Below are positions 23,221-35,119 of a DNA stretch of 64,000 nucleotides, piece after piece (within the stretch, counting starts at the first letter, position 1; the number at the start of each line of letters is the position of its first letter). Both the position numbers and the translations under genes were made by a program. Source of the DNA: Symsagittifera roscoffensis (Eukaryota; Xenacoelomorpha; Acoela; Convolutidae); NCBI RefSeq assembly GCF_963678635.1, contig NC_087070.1, positions 43,880,988-43,944,987 on the forward strand, given 5' to 3'. The notes under the pieces are model-generated. The model saw only the letters and a program-made list of their open reading frames with translations. It did no database searches and was not told where the DNA came from.

Positions 23221-26200
23221 TGAGTCTAAACTAGTCAAAGATACCTAAACTAAGTGATAGCTCCAGGAAATCCAGACCAGAGAAACAGAGAAAAGCAATG
23301 AACGACCTTTTTGTGGAAAGGATCACACAAACCCGGGCCGAAAAAAGGAAGAAAGTTTCAGGTATAATGGTTGAAACCAGGAGTCAAAAGTCATCAGAAC
23401 GACAAAAAGCCATGTTAGAGGTAGAGGTCCATTCGGACCTGCCATGGATGAGAACCAGGAAGCACATGGACCGGAAGGCAAAGAAACAGAACATTGGCGA
23501 GTGCATCTATTCCGGTAGAACAAGACCAAGATTTTGCCAATTCCACCGGGACCCTGGACCGAGAAGAGATGTCGGAACTGTCCGATATCTCTACCGAAAA
23601 TGTTGCGACTACAAGATCACCCACAGACAACACCATGATAGTTGGCGTGACGGAAAAACCGGCAACGTCCTCACCGTTTTCAGAAAAAGTGAAGAACACT
23701 TTATGAAACTTCTTTCCATTTACTGTGGAAACGGGTACAGGCGACGAGGCAGAAACCCAGGAAGAAGAAGAGGACGATGACGAGCAATATGACTTTGGAT
23801 CTCAAGTCAGCCTCAATAGCTCGACTCAGGAAAATGACGCATACACCGATAGAAAGGCTGATACCATGGACCAATTTGGCGTGGTGAGGACAATAAGCAA
23901 GACCAAAAACGGATCAGGCCAGTCAGGAAACTTTGTGAACATGACTAACTCGGAAACTCAAATCGGGGAGAATAGAGACACAGGGCTAAGCAAGGCACCA
24001 ACAGATCCAGAGGTGGACAATGAAAGGACGTCGAGGCAGACAATCAAAGCACAAATCTTGACTAGCACCAAGCTACTGGGATTGACAGGGTGACAACACC
24101 ACTTGTGACGCCATTAGTGGAAAACGAAGCATGAATTGAAGAAGCCGTTACCAACATAGTGGGCAGTAAAGGAGAACAGAATGAACAGATGTCCTTAAGA
24201 CTGAGTGAACTAGAAAGGTGACGCCGCCACTTGTGACACCATTAGTGGATAACGGAGCGTCAATCGAAGAAGCCTTGACCAACATAGTGAGCAGCATAGG
24301 AGAACCGAATGAACATATGTCCTTAAGAATGAGTAGACTAGAAAGGGCAGTCCACGTCGGGAGAGAAAATCTGCTGGAAGAGATCAACCGCAACAGACAA
24401 GAAGCTAGCAGAATCGAGAAACGCTTGAAGGAGAGAACGGATGAACACTTGGCAAAAAAACTGTCGCGATTGACGAGGGAATCTGAGCAAAGAGAGTTAC
24501 GATTGAGAGACGGCATGGACGGCATGGAGAAGTTGAGAATTCAACAAGAGCAGACTCTTGGGACTCTTGACACGAAGAGAGATGCGATGATGGAGAGGCG
24601 AACTCAAGCTATCATGGATAGGTTGGACGGGCTACTAGGCAGCAGGAGTGGATGAAAAAATGGGGAATCGAACTCGGAAGAACCCAGTAGGGAGCCGAGG
24701 GGGAACTTCAATGAGCAGCAGAACTGGAGAAGGACATATGGATTCACTAGAGGAAGGGGCAGTTCATCAGGCTACGCCACAGGGGACAATAGAACAGGGC
24801 GCCCAAACATCAGAGGAAGTTCAAGTGGCATCAGACAGACCTCAAACGAACGACCGACCGACCCAAGACAGGAGAGCAAATTCAGAGCCCTTATGAGGGG
24901 GCAATGATACTCAGGCGGGGCATTCAAGAGACGCTACATCAATGACCACAGCCTTTGAACCTCTGAACAGGTCTTTGGAAACATTTCTTGCAAGGTTATT
25001 CAGAATCAAGGAACGCAGTGAAAAGTCCAGAAGAGTCTTTAAGAAACCAAGATGCTATAAAGACCAATCTGATGGCTGCATTGATACCTGGATAGAGGTG
25101 ATGAAACTGCATTTTGAGGAAGAAGACCTGTCAGAAAGGCAAGAGTGCAGTGCGCTCACCAGTATCTTGGAAGGGACAGCCCTAAACTGTGTGATGGCCA
25201 AAAAGCGATACCAGCGGGATACTGCGGAGAAAATTGTTGAAATCTTATTAAACTGTTTTGGCTCAGGGTGCAAGGACACCAAGCAATGATGCGCTTCGAG
25301 AAACGGAGGCAACGTGAAGATGAGACAATAGACAAGCTTCTGGAGATGCTGAGAAGACGTAGCCAACCAGATGAGTCGAACAGAAGAATGAACCTGGCAG
25401 TAGCCTCAAAATTCATCGATGGTGTGAAGAATGATGAGCTTCGAACATTGTTGGCGACACATTACACAACACTCTCGACCAATGCGCCAACACCAGAGGA
25501 GTTGAGACTCAAGTCAAAAGAATATCTTTTGCTGAATCCTCCATTGAGATCGGGATATTACAAAAACAATTATGGTAATTTAAACAATGGACCAGGAAAC
25601 CAAGGAAACAAGTGCTACAAACCAAGGGACGATATGGACAAGAGACGCTCTTGTGCAAATTGCAGTTCGACGGACCATCATGTGTCAGCATGTCCAACTT
25701 ACAATCAGAGCATGGAAGCAATAGGCTTTAGCCTTGAGGATGAGGGTGCGTCAGAGGTCGATCATGAAGATTTCATGAGATGAGTAATTGCAAAATTCGG
25801 CCCAAGGTGTTTCTTTTGTAACTTGAAAGGTCCTTTTAAATCAGATTGTCCTCAATTCTGGGATGCTGTGGCAGACATCAAAAATCCAAGGCATGAGGAA
25901 GCTTTATCGGGAGTCAAAGCCAGCAATGCTCGTCTGTTGAGTGAAGCGGATGCACGCAGAAAAGAAAAACCGCAAGAGCTGGCAACGAAGAAGATGCAGG
26001 CGGTAACGGAAGAGACACGCTAACCAGAACCAGTGACTGCGGCCGATGACTTCAAGATTGATTATAGGGCAGCCGCGAGGGATGCTCTAAATAAAGTGCA
26101 GCAGGAACTGGTGACGAAAGAGATTGAACAAAAGATGAAGCTCGAACTAGAGAATGAGAAAATTCAGGAAAGGCTGAATGCCTTCGTAGCATCGGAAGTC

Positions 26201-26340
26201 AAGAAAAGAAAGCACCAAGCAGTTTGAGGATGAAACTAAACGTGATCTTTGGGCAGACGTTAGGAATGGTGCCAGAAGGAAGCAAAATACAGTCAATGTT
26301 TTCAGTTGCGGGACATCAGGTGATCAGGAACCGAAGTAAA
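23221..26340 (+). pseudogene. gag: gag, long form (right second unit, fossil)
   Basis: All parts are present in order: basic N-terminus, acidic stretch (about 23,770), coiled coil (24,220-24,650), G/R-rich linker, capsid-like part (24,940-25,550), knuckles (CANCSSTDHHVSAC near 25,650 and CFFCNLKGPFKSDC near 25,810), charged tail to 26,220. Broken in about ten places. It is the fullest gag on the + strand. Confidence 0.83.
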
Positions 26341-26347
26341 TGAACCC

Positions 26348-27375
26348 TTGGAGTTCACTATGATGCATTTAGACACATATACAGATTGTCTGAGACAGGT
26401 AGAGCCACGCACAGAGTCGAGGGCTGTACGAGCATTGTTGACAACGGGTGGCCCTCGAACGAAGAAACTCCACGGGCGCTACGTGGAAGTCTATGGACCT
26501 TATCAAGTGATGTTGAACGTTGACGGGATACGTATCTATACCAGGACCTATGTCAGAACAGATAGCGACCAGATGGGACAGATCTATTTGGGACAGGAAG
26601 AACTTAATGTCCGCAGAATTGGCCATGACGCCATGATGGAGCAAGATGCAGTGCACATAGGGTATGAGGCAGATGTGACTGCACATCTGCTAGATACTAA
26701 TGGGAAGAAAATTGGAGTAACAGGACTACTGGATACAGGAACAGTGGTAAGCGTGATGCCGATAAAAACATGGGAAAGAATGGGCTTCACGAGGGAATAT
26801 CTAATTCCAACGAACCTCAGATTGGCGGCCACCAACCGCGGAGCAATCTACGTGGCCGGAAGGACACCAAAAACGGTCCTTCACATAGGAGGACGCGATC
26901 TTTGGATGAGCTTCTTGGTTGTTGAGAATTTAGAAGACTCAGACCAATTCATCCTGGACCGCGGTTTTGCCAGGAACTTTGATGTGATGATTAAATTGAA
27001 TAACAGTGTAATAAGTATTAGAAAGCCGGACCGGAAGTATGTTAGGAAACCAATAAAAAAACAATAACAGATGAAAATACGGTACCAATCTTTTTAGATA
27101 GAAAGGTAAAACTACAGCCGGGACAAGCTGTAATAGCAATTTTTAGAATAAGAAGTTTAAATTCGTTAAGTGATAGTAAACAGGTTTGTTTGGTATACAA
27201 CACAAAAAGTCAAAGCTCGGTTATTTTAGGCCGGAGCTTTTCCGTAACACGAAACGGGCTGTGTGCCAGTGTGTTGTTGAACACACTGAAAACTACGGCT
27301 ACGATCCAGCGTGGAAAGAAACTTGGTTACACTTTGCCGATGAAAATCGACAATGAGTAGACACAAAACTTGAAG
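26348..27375 (+). pseudogene. pro: Aspartic protease (right second unit, fossil)
   Basis: Open for the first 239 codons from MEFTMMHLDTYTDCLRQVE, with DTGTVVSVMP and DLWMSFLVVENLEDSDQF. The basic extension follows up to the word ACACAAAACTTGAAG, where minisatellite array 6 begins. The coding DNA carries the hairpin with stem GCAGATGTG and loop ACTG at 26,669-26,690. Confidence 0.83.
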
Positions 27376-27389
27376 AGAGTCCCGGAAAA

Positions 27390-27672
27390 TCTATTTTTGC
27401 CAATTCGGAGGGGTCCTAATTTTGCCAATCCGGAGGGGTCCTGTTTTTGCCAGTCCGGAGGGGTCCCAATTTTGCCAATCCGGAGGGGTCCTGTTTTTGC
27501 CAATCCGGAGGGAACCCAATTTTGGCAATCCGGAGGGGTCCTGTTTTTGCCAATCCGGATGGATCCCAAGTTTGCCAATCCGGAGGGTCCTGTTTTTGAC
27601 AATCCGGAGGGGTCCTGTTTTTGCCAATCCGAAGGGTCCCTCCCAATTTTGCCAATCCGGAGGGGTACTATA
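27390..27672. repeat. 25-bp minisatellite array 6
   Basis: About eleven units after the protease of the second right-hand unit. It is the inverted counterpart of arrays 1 and 2, with the same unit order. Confidence 0.92.
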
Positions 27673-27730
27673 TTGTCAAAACTTAAGTGGACATAAGAAA
27701 GTAAATAGTAAAAGGTATCAGGTTATTAGG

Positions 27731-27815
27731 AGGGGTACTGTTTTTGCTATTCCGGAGGGGTCTTGTTTTTGCCAATCCGGAGGAGTACCGTTTCTGCCAA
27801 TCCGGAGGGGTACTA
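27731..27815. repeat. 25-bp minisatellite array 6b
   Basis: Three to four units identical to the end of array 4 (GTACTGTTTTTGC, GTACCGTTTCTGCC). A 58-bp leader piece separates it from array 6. Together with the near-identical downstream block it shows that a piece of the 20.7-21.9 kb leader was copied here. Confidence 0.85.
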
Positions 27816-28577
27816 TTTTGTTAAGACTTAAGTAGACAAAAGAAAAGATAATAGTGAAAGATACTAGGTTATTAAGGGACAGTCTAGGAACCAGTGACTG
27901 CACTGGTGACTTGCCTTTTATAAAAGAGCAAACCAAAACAAAACAGGTCCCAACTCGGATATTCGCGACACTAAGTCTGAATTGAAAAAGAGTTTGTAAC
28001 TGATTTGTTTGGATTGAAATCCAAATCGTTTTTGCAAAAGTGATTGCCCTGAGGTTTTCAGTAGGTCTAGCTCGGGCAATCCGAAGGCAGATAGGTAAAA
28101 CAGGACTCGGTGGGTGCAATAGACGCCCACTTGAGAAAGTTACTGCCTTCAAGTTTTGTCTGTCTGGTGCAGCACCGAACAGGGAAAGCTCTTCCTTAGG
28201 AAACAAGTTCGACTATCACATTGCGACTAACTTAAGTACGAAACACGTACGTTTTTCATAAAAAAATATTATTATTTTTCTTCATTTTTGGTTTTAAATC
28301 AACAAAATTTGTGCTTGATTGGGTAGTGAGAACACTATCTTTTAATTATATTGATATCATCAGAAAGTGCTATCTTCGTATCTTACAATTAATAATGGAT
28401 TATTGTGAATAAATTGTATACACGTTGTACTGTGATAACATACGGGGATTCGTGGTCACTTTTTAAGTGAAACTTTTGGAATTTATTGTGTTGTGTTATT
28501 TTTAACAGTAGTCAAACAACAAAGACATTAGCAATCGTATTTGAGTGTATAGGTAGTAAGAAGTGACAAACTGAAAA
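27816..28577 (+). other. Leader block before gag (right, third unit)
   Basis: Near-identical copy of 21,119-21,876 at an offset of about 6,700 bp; only about four differences are seen. Hairpin at 27,890-27,907. Confidence 0.75.
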
Positions 28578-29167
28578 TGAGTCTAGAAAAGTCGAGGATA
28601 CCTAAAATAAGTGATAACTCCAAAAAATTTATACCAGCGAAACAAAAAAAATCAATGAACGACCCTTTTGTGGAAAGGATCACATAAACCCGGACCGACA
28701 AAGGCGACAAAAGGAAGAAAGTTTGTGGCAGATTGATCAAAACCAGGAGTCATAAGTCCTCAGAAGGACAAAAGGCAAGGTTGGAAGTAGAGGTCCAGAT
28801 GCTGACAACTAAGAAGATACCGGCAGTAACGGAAGAGATACGTGAAAAAGAATTGGTGACTGCGGCGGATGATTTCAAGATCGACTATAGGACAGCCCCG
28901 AGGGTTGCTCTAAACAGAGTCCAGCAGGAGTTGGTGACGAAGGAGATCGAACAAAAGTTGAAGCTCGAACTAGAGAATGAGACATTTCAGGAAAGACTGA
29001 ATGCCTTCGAAGCATCGGAAGTCGAAGAAAAGAAAGCACCAAGCAGTTTGAGCTTGAAACTAAACGTGATCTTTGGGCAGACGTTCGGAATGGTGCCAGA
29101 AGGAAGCAGAATACAGTCAATTTTTTCAGTTGCGGGACATCAGGTGATCAGGAACCTAAGTAAATGA
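28578..29167 (+). pseudogene. gag: gag, short form (right third unit, fossil)
   Basis: N-terminus MSLEKSRIPKISDNSKKF like 21,877, but the second half (from MIKTRSHKSSEGQKARLEVE, 28,733) matches the left third unit. A hybrid of two sources, so recombination is visible inside the unit. Confidence 0.8.
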
Positions 29168-29183
29168 ACCCTCAGAGTTCACT

Positions 29184-30023
29184 ATGATGCATTTAGACAC
29201 ATATACAGATTATCTGAGACAGGTAGAGCCACGCACAGAGTCGAGGGCTGTACAAGCATTGTTGAGAACGGGTGGCCCTCGAACGAAGAAACTCCAAGGG
29301 CGCTACGTGGAAATCTATGGACCTTATCAAGTGATGTTGAACATTGACGGGATAAGTATCTATACCAGGACCTATGTCAGAATAGATAGCGACCAAATGG
29401 GACAGATCTATTTGGAACAGGAAGAACTTAATGTCCGCAGAATTGGCCATGACGCCATAATGGAGCAAGTTGCAGTGCACATAGGGTATGAGGCAGATGT
29501 GACTGCACATCTGCTAGATACTAATGGGCAGAAAATTGGAGGAACAGGACTACTGGATACAGGAACAGTGGTAAGCGTGATGCCGATAAAAACATGGGAA
29601 AGAATGGGCTTCACGAGGGAATATCTAATTCCAACGAACCTCATATTGGCGGCCACCAACCGCGGAGCAATCTACGTGGCCGGAAGGACACCAAAAATGG
29701 TCCTTCACATGGGAGGACGCGATCTTTGGATGAGCTTCTTGGTTGTTGAGAATTTAGAAGACTCAGACCAATTCATCCTGGACCGCGTTTTTGTCAGAAA
29801 TTCTGATGTGATGATTAAATCGAACAACAGTCTAATAAGGATTAGAAAGCCGGACCGGAAATATGTTAAGAAACCAATAAAAAAAACTATAACAGATGAA
29901 AATACGGTACCAATCTTTTTAGATAGAAAGGTAAAACTACAGCCGGGACAAGCTGTAATAGCAATTTGTAGAATAAGAAGTTTATATTCGTTAAGTGAAT
30001 TCGGCTTCATATCTTACAAATAA
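29184..30023 (+). CDS. pro: Aspartic protease, open 279 codons (right third unit, fossil)
   Basis: Reads MMHLDTYTDYLRQVEPRTES through DTGTVVSVMP to the leader-derived end EFGFISYK. It is the mirror copy of 6,550-7,386 with only a handful of differences, far closer than the flanking leaders of the two arms are to each other. Confidence 0.82.
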   Translation: MMHLDTYTDYLRQVEPRTESRAVQALLRTGGPRTKKLQGRYVEIYGPYQVMLNIDGISIYTRTYVRIDSDQMGQIYLEQEELNVRRIGHDAIMEQVAVHIGYEADVTAHLLDTNGQKIGGTGLLDTGTVVSVMPIKTWERMGFTREYLIPTNLILAATNRGAIYVAGRTPKMVLHMGGRDLWMSFLVVENLEDSDQFILDRVFVRNSDVMIKSNNSLIRIRKPDRKYVKKPIKKTITDENTVPIFLDRKVKLQPGQAVIAICRIRSLYSLSEFGFISYK

Positions 30024-30207
30024 TAATCGATCATTGTGAATAAAATGTATACACGCTGTACTGTGATAACATACGGGGATTCGTGGTCACTATTTAAGTG
30101 AAACTTTTGGAATTTATTGTGTTGTGTTATTTTTATCAGTAGTCAAACAACAAAGACACTAGCAATCTTATTTGAGTGTATAGGTAGTAAGAAGTGACAA
30201 ACTGAAA
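30024..30207 (+). other. Short leader remnant between right tandem units
   Basis: Counterpart of the joints at 6,406 and 8,037, linking the protease of one unit to the next gag. It includes ATACGGGGATTCGTGG. Confidence 0.75.
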
Positions 30208-30285
30208 ATGAGTCTAGACAAGTCAAGGATATCTTAAATAAGTGATAACTCCAAAAAATTCATACCAGCGAAACAAATAAAATCA

Positions 30286-31887
30286 ATGAACGACCCTTTT
30301 GTGGAAAGGATCACACGAACCCGGACCGACAAAGGCGACAAAAAGAAGAAAGTTTGTGGCAGAATGATCAAAACCAGGAGTCAAACGTCCTCAGAAGGAC
30401 AAAAGCCAAGGTTAGAAGTAGAGGTCCAGAAGCTGGCAACTAAGAAGATGCCGGCAGTAACGGAAGAGATAAGTGAAAAAGAACCGGTGACTGCGGCGGA
30501 TGATTTCAAGATCGACTATAGGGCAGCCCCGAGGGATGCTCTAAACAGAGTCCAGCAAGAATTGGTAAAGGAGATGGAACGAAAGGTGAAGCTCGAATTG
30601 GAAAATGAAAAAATTCAGGAAAAGCTGAACGCCTTCGAAGCATCAGAAGTCGAAGATACAAAAGCACCGAGCAGTTTGAGCATGAAACTAAATGTGATCT
30701 CCGGACAAATGTTCGGTATGGTGCCGCAGGGAGGTAAAACACAATCGATAATCTCGGTAGCGGGACACCAGGTAATCAGAACTTTGAGTGAACCATCAGA
30801 ATTCACTTTGATGCATTTGGATACATATGCAGATTATCTGAGACAGGTGCAGCCACGCAGTGAATCAAGAGCTGTGCGAGCGCTACTAACAACGGATGGC
30901 CCTCGAAAAAAGAAATTTCACGGGCGCTACGTGGATGTCTATGGATCATATCAAGTGATGCTGAACGTGGACGGGATCAGTATCTACACTAGGACCTACG
31001 TGACGACAGACAGTGACCAAATAGGGCAAATCTATTCGGCTGAAGAAGAACTTAAAGTCCGTATGATAGGTCATGACGCCTCGATGGAGCAAGACGCGGT
31101 TCACATTGGATACGAAGCAAATGTGACTGCGCATCTGCTCGACACCAATGGGAATAAAATTGGAATCACAGGGCTCCTGGACACAGGAGCGGTAAGGAGC
31201 GTGATGCCTATAAAAACTTGGGAAAGAAGGGGATTCACGAGGGAAGACCTAATTCCGACGAATCTCCGACTAGCCCCAGCCAATCGAGGAGCGGTTTACG
31301 TAGCCGGAAGAACACCAATAACTGTCCTCCACATGGGAGGACGGGATCTTTGGATGAGCTTCCTGGTGGTAGAGACTTTGGAAGACTCCGATCAGTTCAT
31401 CTGGGGCAGAGATCTTGTCAGGAATTTCGACGTGATGGTTGGCTTGAACAACGGTCTAATAAGGATTAGAAACCCGGACCGGAAGTTTGTTAAGATACCA
31501 ATTATTAGAATAATAACAGATGAAAACAAGGCACCAATCTTTTTAGAGAGAAAAGTAAAACTACAGCCGGGACAAGCTAAAGTAGCAGTTTTTAGAATGA
31601 GAAATTTAAATTCGTTAAGTGATAGAAAACAGGTTTGTTTGGTACCCAACCCAAAAATTCAAAGCTCGGTAATTTTAGGCCGGAGCTTTTCCGTAACACG
31701 AAACGGGCTGTGTGCCAGTGTGTTGTTGAACACACTGAAAACTACGGTTTCAATCCAGCGTGGAAAGAAACTTGGTTACGCTTTGCCGATGAGGACCAAC
31801 TATGAAGAGACACAAAACTTGAAGCGATATAGTGTGAAAAACTGCCCTTATCATGCCAATGAAGATTTTAAATTTAAAAAGAATTAA
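30286..31887 (+). CDS. gag-pro: Short gag fused to aspartic protease, open 533 codons (right fourth unit, fossil)
   Basis: The longest open frame of the window. It starts at MNDPFVERITRTRTDKG; a longer gag start upstream near 30,208 may be the older one. Residues 1-170 are short-form gag, then protease with DTGAVRSVMPIKTWE near residue 300 and DLWMSFLVVETLEDSDQF, then the basic extension (TVSIQRGKKLGYALPM) and a lysine-rich end. The sequence belongs to a second, more distant subfamily (DTGA, IWGRD) that is shared only with the next unit. Gag and protease in one frame is common in gypsy-type elements. Looks whole as a reading; expression is unknown. Confidence 0.85.
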   Translation: MNDPFVERITRTRTDKGDKKKKVCGRMIKTRSQTSSEGQKPRLEVEVQKLATKKMPAVTEEISEKEPVTAADDFKIDYRAAPRDALNRVQQELVKEMERKVKLELENEKIQEKLNAFEASEVEDTKAPSSLSMKLNVISGQMFGMVPQGGKTQSIISVAGHQVIRTLSEPSEFTLMHLDTYADYLRQVQPRSESRAVRALLTTDGPRKKKFHGRYVDVYGSYQVMLNVDGISIYTRTYVTTDSDQIGQIYSAEEELKVRMIGHDASMEQDAVHIGYEANVTAHLLDTNGNKIGITGLLDTGAVRSVMPIKTWERRGFTREDLIPTNLRLAPANRGAVYVAGRTPITVLHMGGRDLWMSFLVVETLEDSDQFIWGRDLVRNFDVMVGLNNGLIRIRNPDRKFVKIPIIRIITDENKAPIFLERKVKLQPGQAKVAVFRMRNLNSLSDRKQVCLVPNPKIQSSVILGRSFSVTRNGLCASVLLNTLKTTVSIQRGKKLGYALPMRTNYEETQNLKRYSVKNCPYHANEDFKFKKN

Positions 31888-32029
31888 TGAATTGAAATCT
31901 ATTCATAAACAGTTTTCAATGAAATCCGAAACGGACGACGGCTTGTCGAGCTGCTCGAACGCCCCTCATCATTTAACTAGAATCTGACAAACAGGTTTCA
32001 CCAGAAATAGAACACTTAAAGGGAAAAAA

Positions 32030-32455
32030 GCGATGGAGAGTTTAAATCATTGCGGGCGGTTTTAAATTGGAAAACGGATGTATTTTCAAAACATAAGGCG
32101 GATATCGGTTGTTGCAATTTCGTCGAACACGAAATTGAACTAGAGGAAGGCTTCGTTCCCCATAGGGAAGGCGCAAGAAGAATGACACCACATAAATCGG
32201 AAACCAGCCGAGCGGAGATGGAAATTTAGCTCGAATACGACATGATAGAACCCTCGAAATTGCCGTGTGCTTGCGGGGTAGTCATGGCAAAAAAGAAAGG
32301 AGCCAGCTTAGGTTCAGTTGCGTCTTTCGTTGCCTGAATGCGGTGACATTAAAAGATGCGTACCCGATACCGCAAATAGACGAACGCCTCTCGAAGCTTG
32401 GTGACGCCAAGTTCTTCACCACTCTGGACTTGGGTCACGACGAATCTCCGACTAG
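32030..32455 (+). pseudogene. Reverse transcriptase N-terminal piece (fossil)
   Basis: Contains words typical of the start of gypsy RT: FVEHEIELEEG, then RRMTPHKSETS, and DAYPIPQIDERLSKLGDAKF before TTLDL. After this the sequence returns to gag. The RT would copy element RNA into DNA, but only this beginning is seen here. Confidence 0.75.
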
Positions 32456-32469
32456 CAGTTTGAGCAGTT

Positions 32470-33900
32470 TTTGTACCACAGCCTTTGAACCTCTGAACAG
32501 TACCACAGCTTTTGAACCTCTGAACAGGTCTTTGGAAACATTTCTTGCGAGGTTATTCAGAACCAATGAACGCTGTGAAAAGTCCAGAAGAGTCTTTAAG
32601 AAACCAAGATGCTATAAAGACGAATCTGATGGCTGCATTGATACCTGGATAGAGGTGATGAAACTGCATTTTGAGGAAGAAGACCTGTCAGAAAGGATAG
32701 AGTGCAGTGCGCTCACCAGTATCTTGGAAGGGACAGCCCTAAACTGTGTGATGGCCAAAAAGCGATACCAGCGGGATACTGCTGAGAAAATTGTTGAAAT
32801 CTTATTAAACTGTTTTGGCTCAGGGTGCAAGGACACCAAGCAATGATGCGCTTCGAGAAACGGAGGCAACGTGAATATGAGACAATAGACAAGCTTCTGG
32901 AGATGTTGAGAAGGCGTAGCCTACCAGATGAGTCGAACAGAAGAATGAACCTGGCAGTAGCCTCAAAATTCATCGATGGTGAGAAGAATGATGAGCTTCG
33001 AACATTGTTGGCGACACATTACACACCACTCTCAACCAATGCGCCAACACCAGAGGAGTTGAGACTCAAGTCAAAAGAATATCTTTTGCTGAAGCCTCCA
33101 TCGAGATCGGGTATTCACAAAAACAATTATAGTAATTTTAACAATGGTCCAGGAAACCAAGGAAACAAGTGCTACAAACCAAGGGACGATATGGACAAGA
33201 GACGCTCTTGTGCAAATTGCAGTTCGACGGACCATCATGTGTCAGCATGTCCAACTTACAAACAGAGCATGGAAGCATCAGGCTTTAGCCTTGAGGATGA
33301 GGGTGCGTCAGAGGTCGATCATGAAGATTTCATGAGAGGAGTAATGGCAAAAATCGGCCCGAGGTGTTTCTTTAGTAACTTGAAAGGTCCTTTTAAATCA
33401 GATTGTCCTCAATTCTGGGATGCTGTGGCAGATATCAAGCATCCAAGGCATGAGGAAGCTTTATCGGGAGTCAAAGCCAGCAAGGCGCGTCTGTTGAGTG
33501 AAGCGGATGCACGCAGAAAAGAAAAACCAAAAGAGCTGGCAACTAAAAAGATGCAGGCGGTAACGGAAGAGATACGTGAACCGCCACCGGTGATTGCAGT
33601 GGGTGACTTCAAGATCGACTATAGATTAGCCGCGAGGGATGCTCTAAACAGAGTCCAGCAAGAATTGGTAAAGGAGATGGAACGAAAGGTGAAGCTCGAA
33701 TTGGAAAATGAAAAAATTCAGGAAAAGCTGAACGCCTTCGAAGCATCAGAAGTCAAAGATACAAAAGCACCAAGCAGTTTGAGCATGAAACTAAATGTGA
33801 TCTCCGGACAAACGTTCGGTATGGTGCCGCAGGGAGGTAAAACACAATCGATAATCTCGGTAGCGGGACACCAGGTAATCAGAATTTTGAGTGAACCATC
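32470..33900 (+). pseudogene. gag: gag capsid, knuckle and tail part (right fifth unit, fossil)
   Basis: Starts at TTAFEPLNRSLETFLARLF. Capsid-like part to about 33,110, knuckle region at 33,200-33,420 (CANCSSTDHHVSACPTY), charged tail (KLELENEKIQEKLNAFEASE). The last 440-codon open stretch (32,825-34,147) carries on into protease. It lies after an RT piece, so the order gag-pro-RT is repeated here. Confidence 0.82.
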
Positions 33901-33904
33901 AGAA

Positions 33905-34972
33905 TTCACTTTGATGCGTTTGGATACATATGCAGATTATCTGAGACAGGTGCAGCCACGCAGTGAATCAAGAGCTGTGCGAGCGCTACTAACAACGGAT
34001 AGCCCTCGAAAAAAGAAACTTCACGGGCGCTACGTGGAAGTCTATGGACCATATCAAGTGATGCTGAACGTGGACGGGATCAGTGTCTACACTAGGACCT
34101 ACGTGACGACAGACAGTGACCAAATAGGGGCAAATCTATTCGGCTGAAGAAGAACTTAAAGTCCGTATGATAGGTCATGACGCCTCGATGGAGCAAGACG
34201 CTGTTCTCATTGGATACGAAGCAGATGTGACTGCACATCTGCTCGACACTAATGGGAATAAAATTGGAATCACAGGGCTCCTGGACACAGGAGCGGTAAG
34301 GAGCCAGGTGCCGATAAAAACTTGGGAAAGAAGAGGATTCACGAGGGATGACCTAATTCCGACGAATCTCCGACTAGCCTCAGCCAATCGAGGAGCGGTT
34401 TACGTAGCCGGAAGAACACCAATAACTGTCCTCCACATGGGAGGACGGGATCTTTGGATGAGCTTCCTGGTGGTAGAGAATTTGGAAGACTCCAATCAGT
34501 TCATCTGGGGCAGAGATTTTGTCAGGAATTTCGACGTGATGGTTGGCTTGAACAACGGTCTAATAAGGATTAGAAACCCGGACCGGAAGTTTGTTAAGAT
34601 ACCAATTATTAGAATAAAAACAGAGGAAAACAAGGTACCAATCTTTTTAGATAGAGAGGTAAAACTACAGCCGGGACAACCTAAAATAGCAGTTTTTAGA
34701 ATGAGAAATTTAAATTCGTTAAGTGATAGTAAACAGGTTTGTTTGGTACCGAACCCAAACAGTCAAAGTTCACTTCAGTAACTCGAAACGGACTGTGTCT
34801 CAGTGTGTTATTGAAGACACTGGACATCACGGTTTCAATCCAGCGTGGAAAGAAACTTGGTTACGCTTTGCCGATGAGGACCAACTATGAAGAGACACAA
34901 AACTTGAAGCGATATAGTGTGAAAAACTGCCCTTATCATGCCAATGAAGATTTTAAATTTAAAAAGAATTAA
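33905..34972 (+). pseudogene. pro: Aspartic protease (right fifth unit, next to pol; fossil)
   Basis: Second-subfamily protease (LLDTGAVRSQVPIKTWE, DLWMSFLVVENLEDSNQF, IWGRDFVRNFDVMV), about 85-90% like the right fourth unit at protein level. It is followed by a basic extension and the start of RT, so this is the protease that sits in the native pol context. Confidence 0.8.
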
Positions 34973-35119
34973 TGAATTGAAATCTATTCATAAACAGTTT
35001 TCAATAAAATCCGAAACGGACGACGGCTTGTCGAGCTGCTCCAACGCCCCTCATCATTTGAACTAGAATCTGACAAACCGGTTTCACCAGAAATAGAACA
35101 CTTAAAGCGAAAAAAGGCG

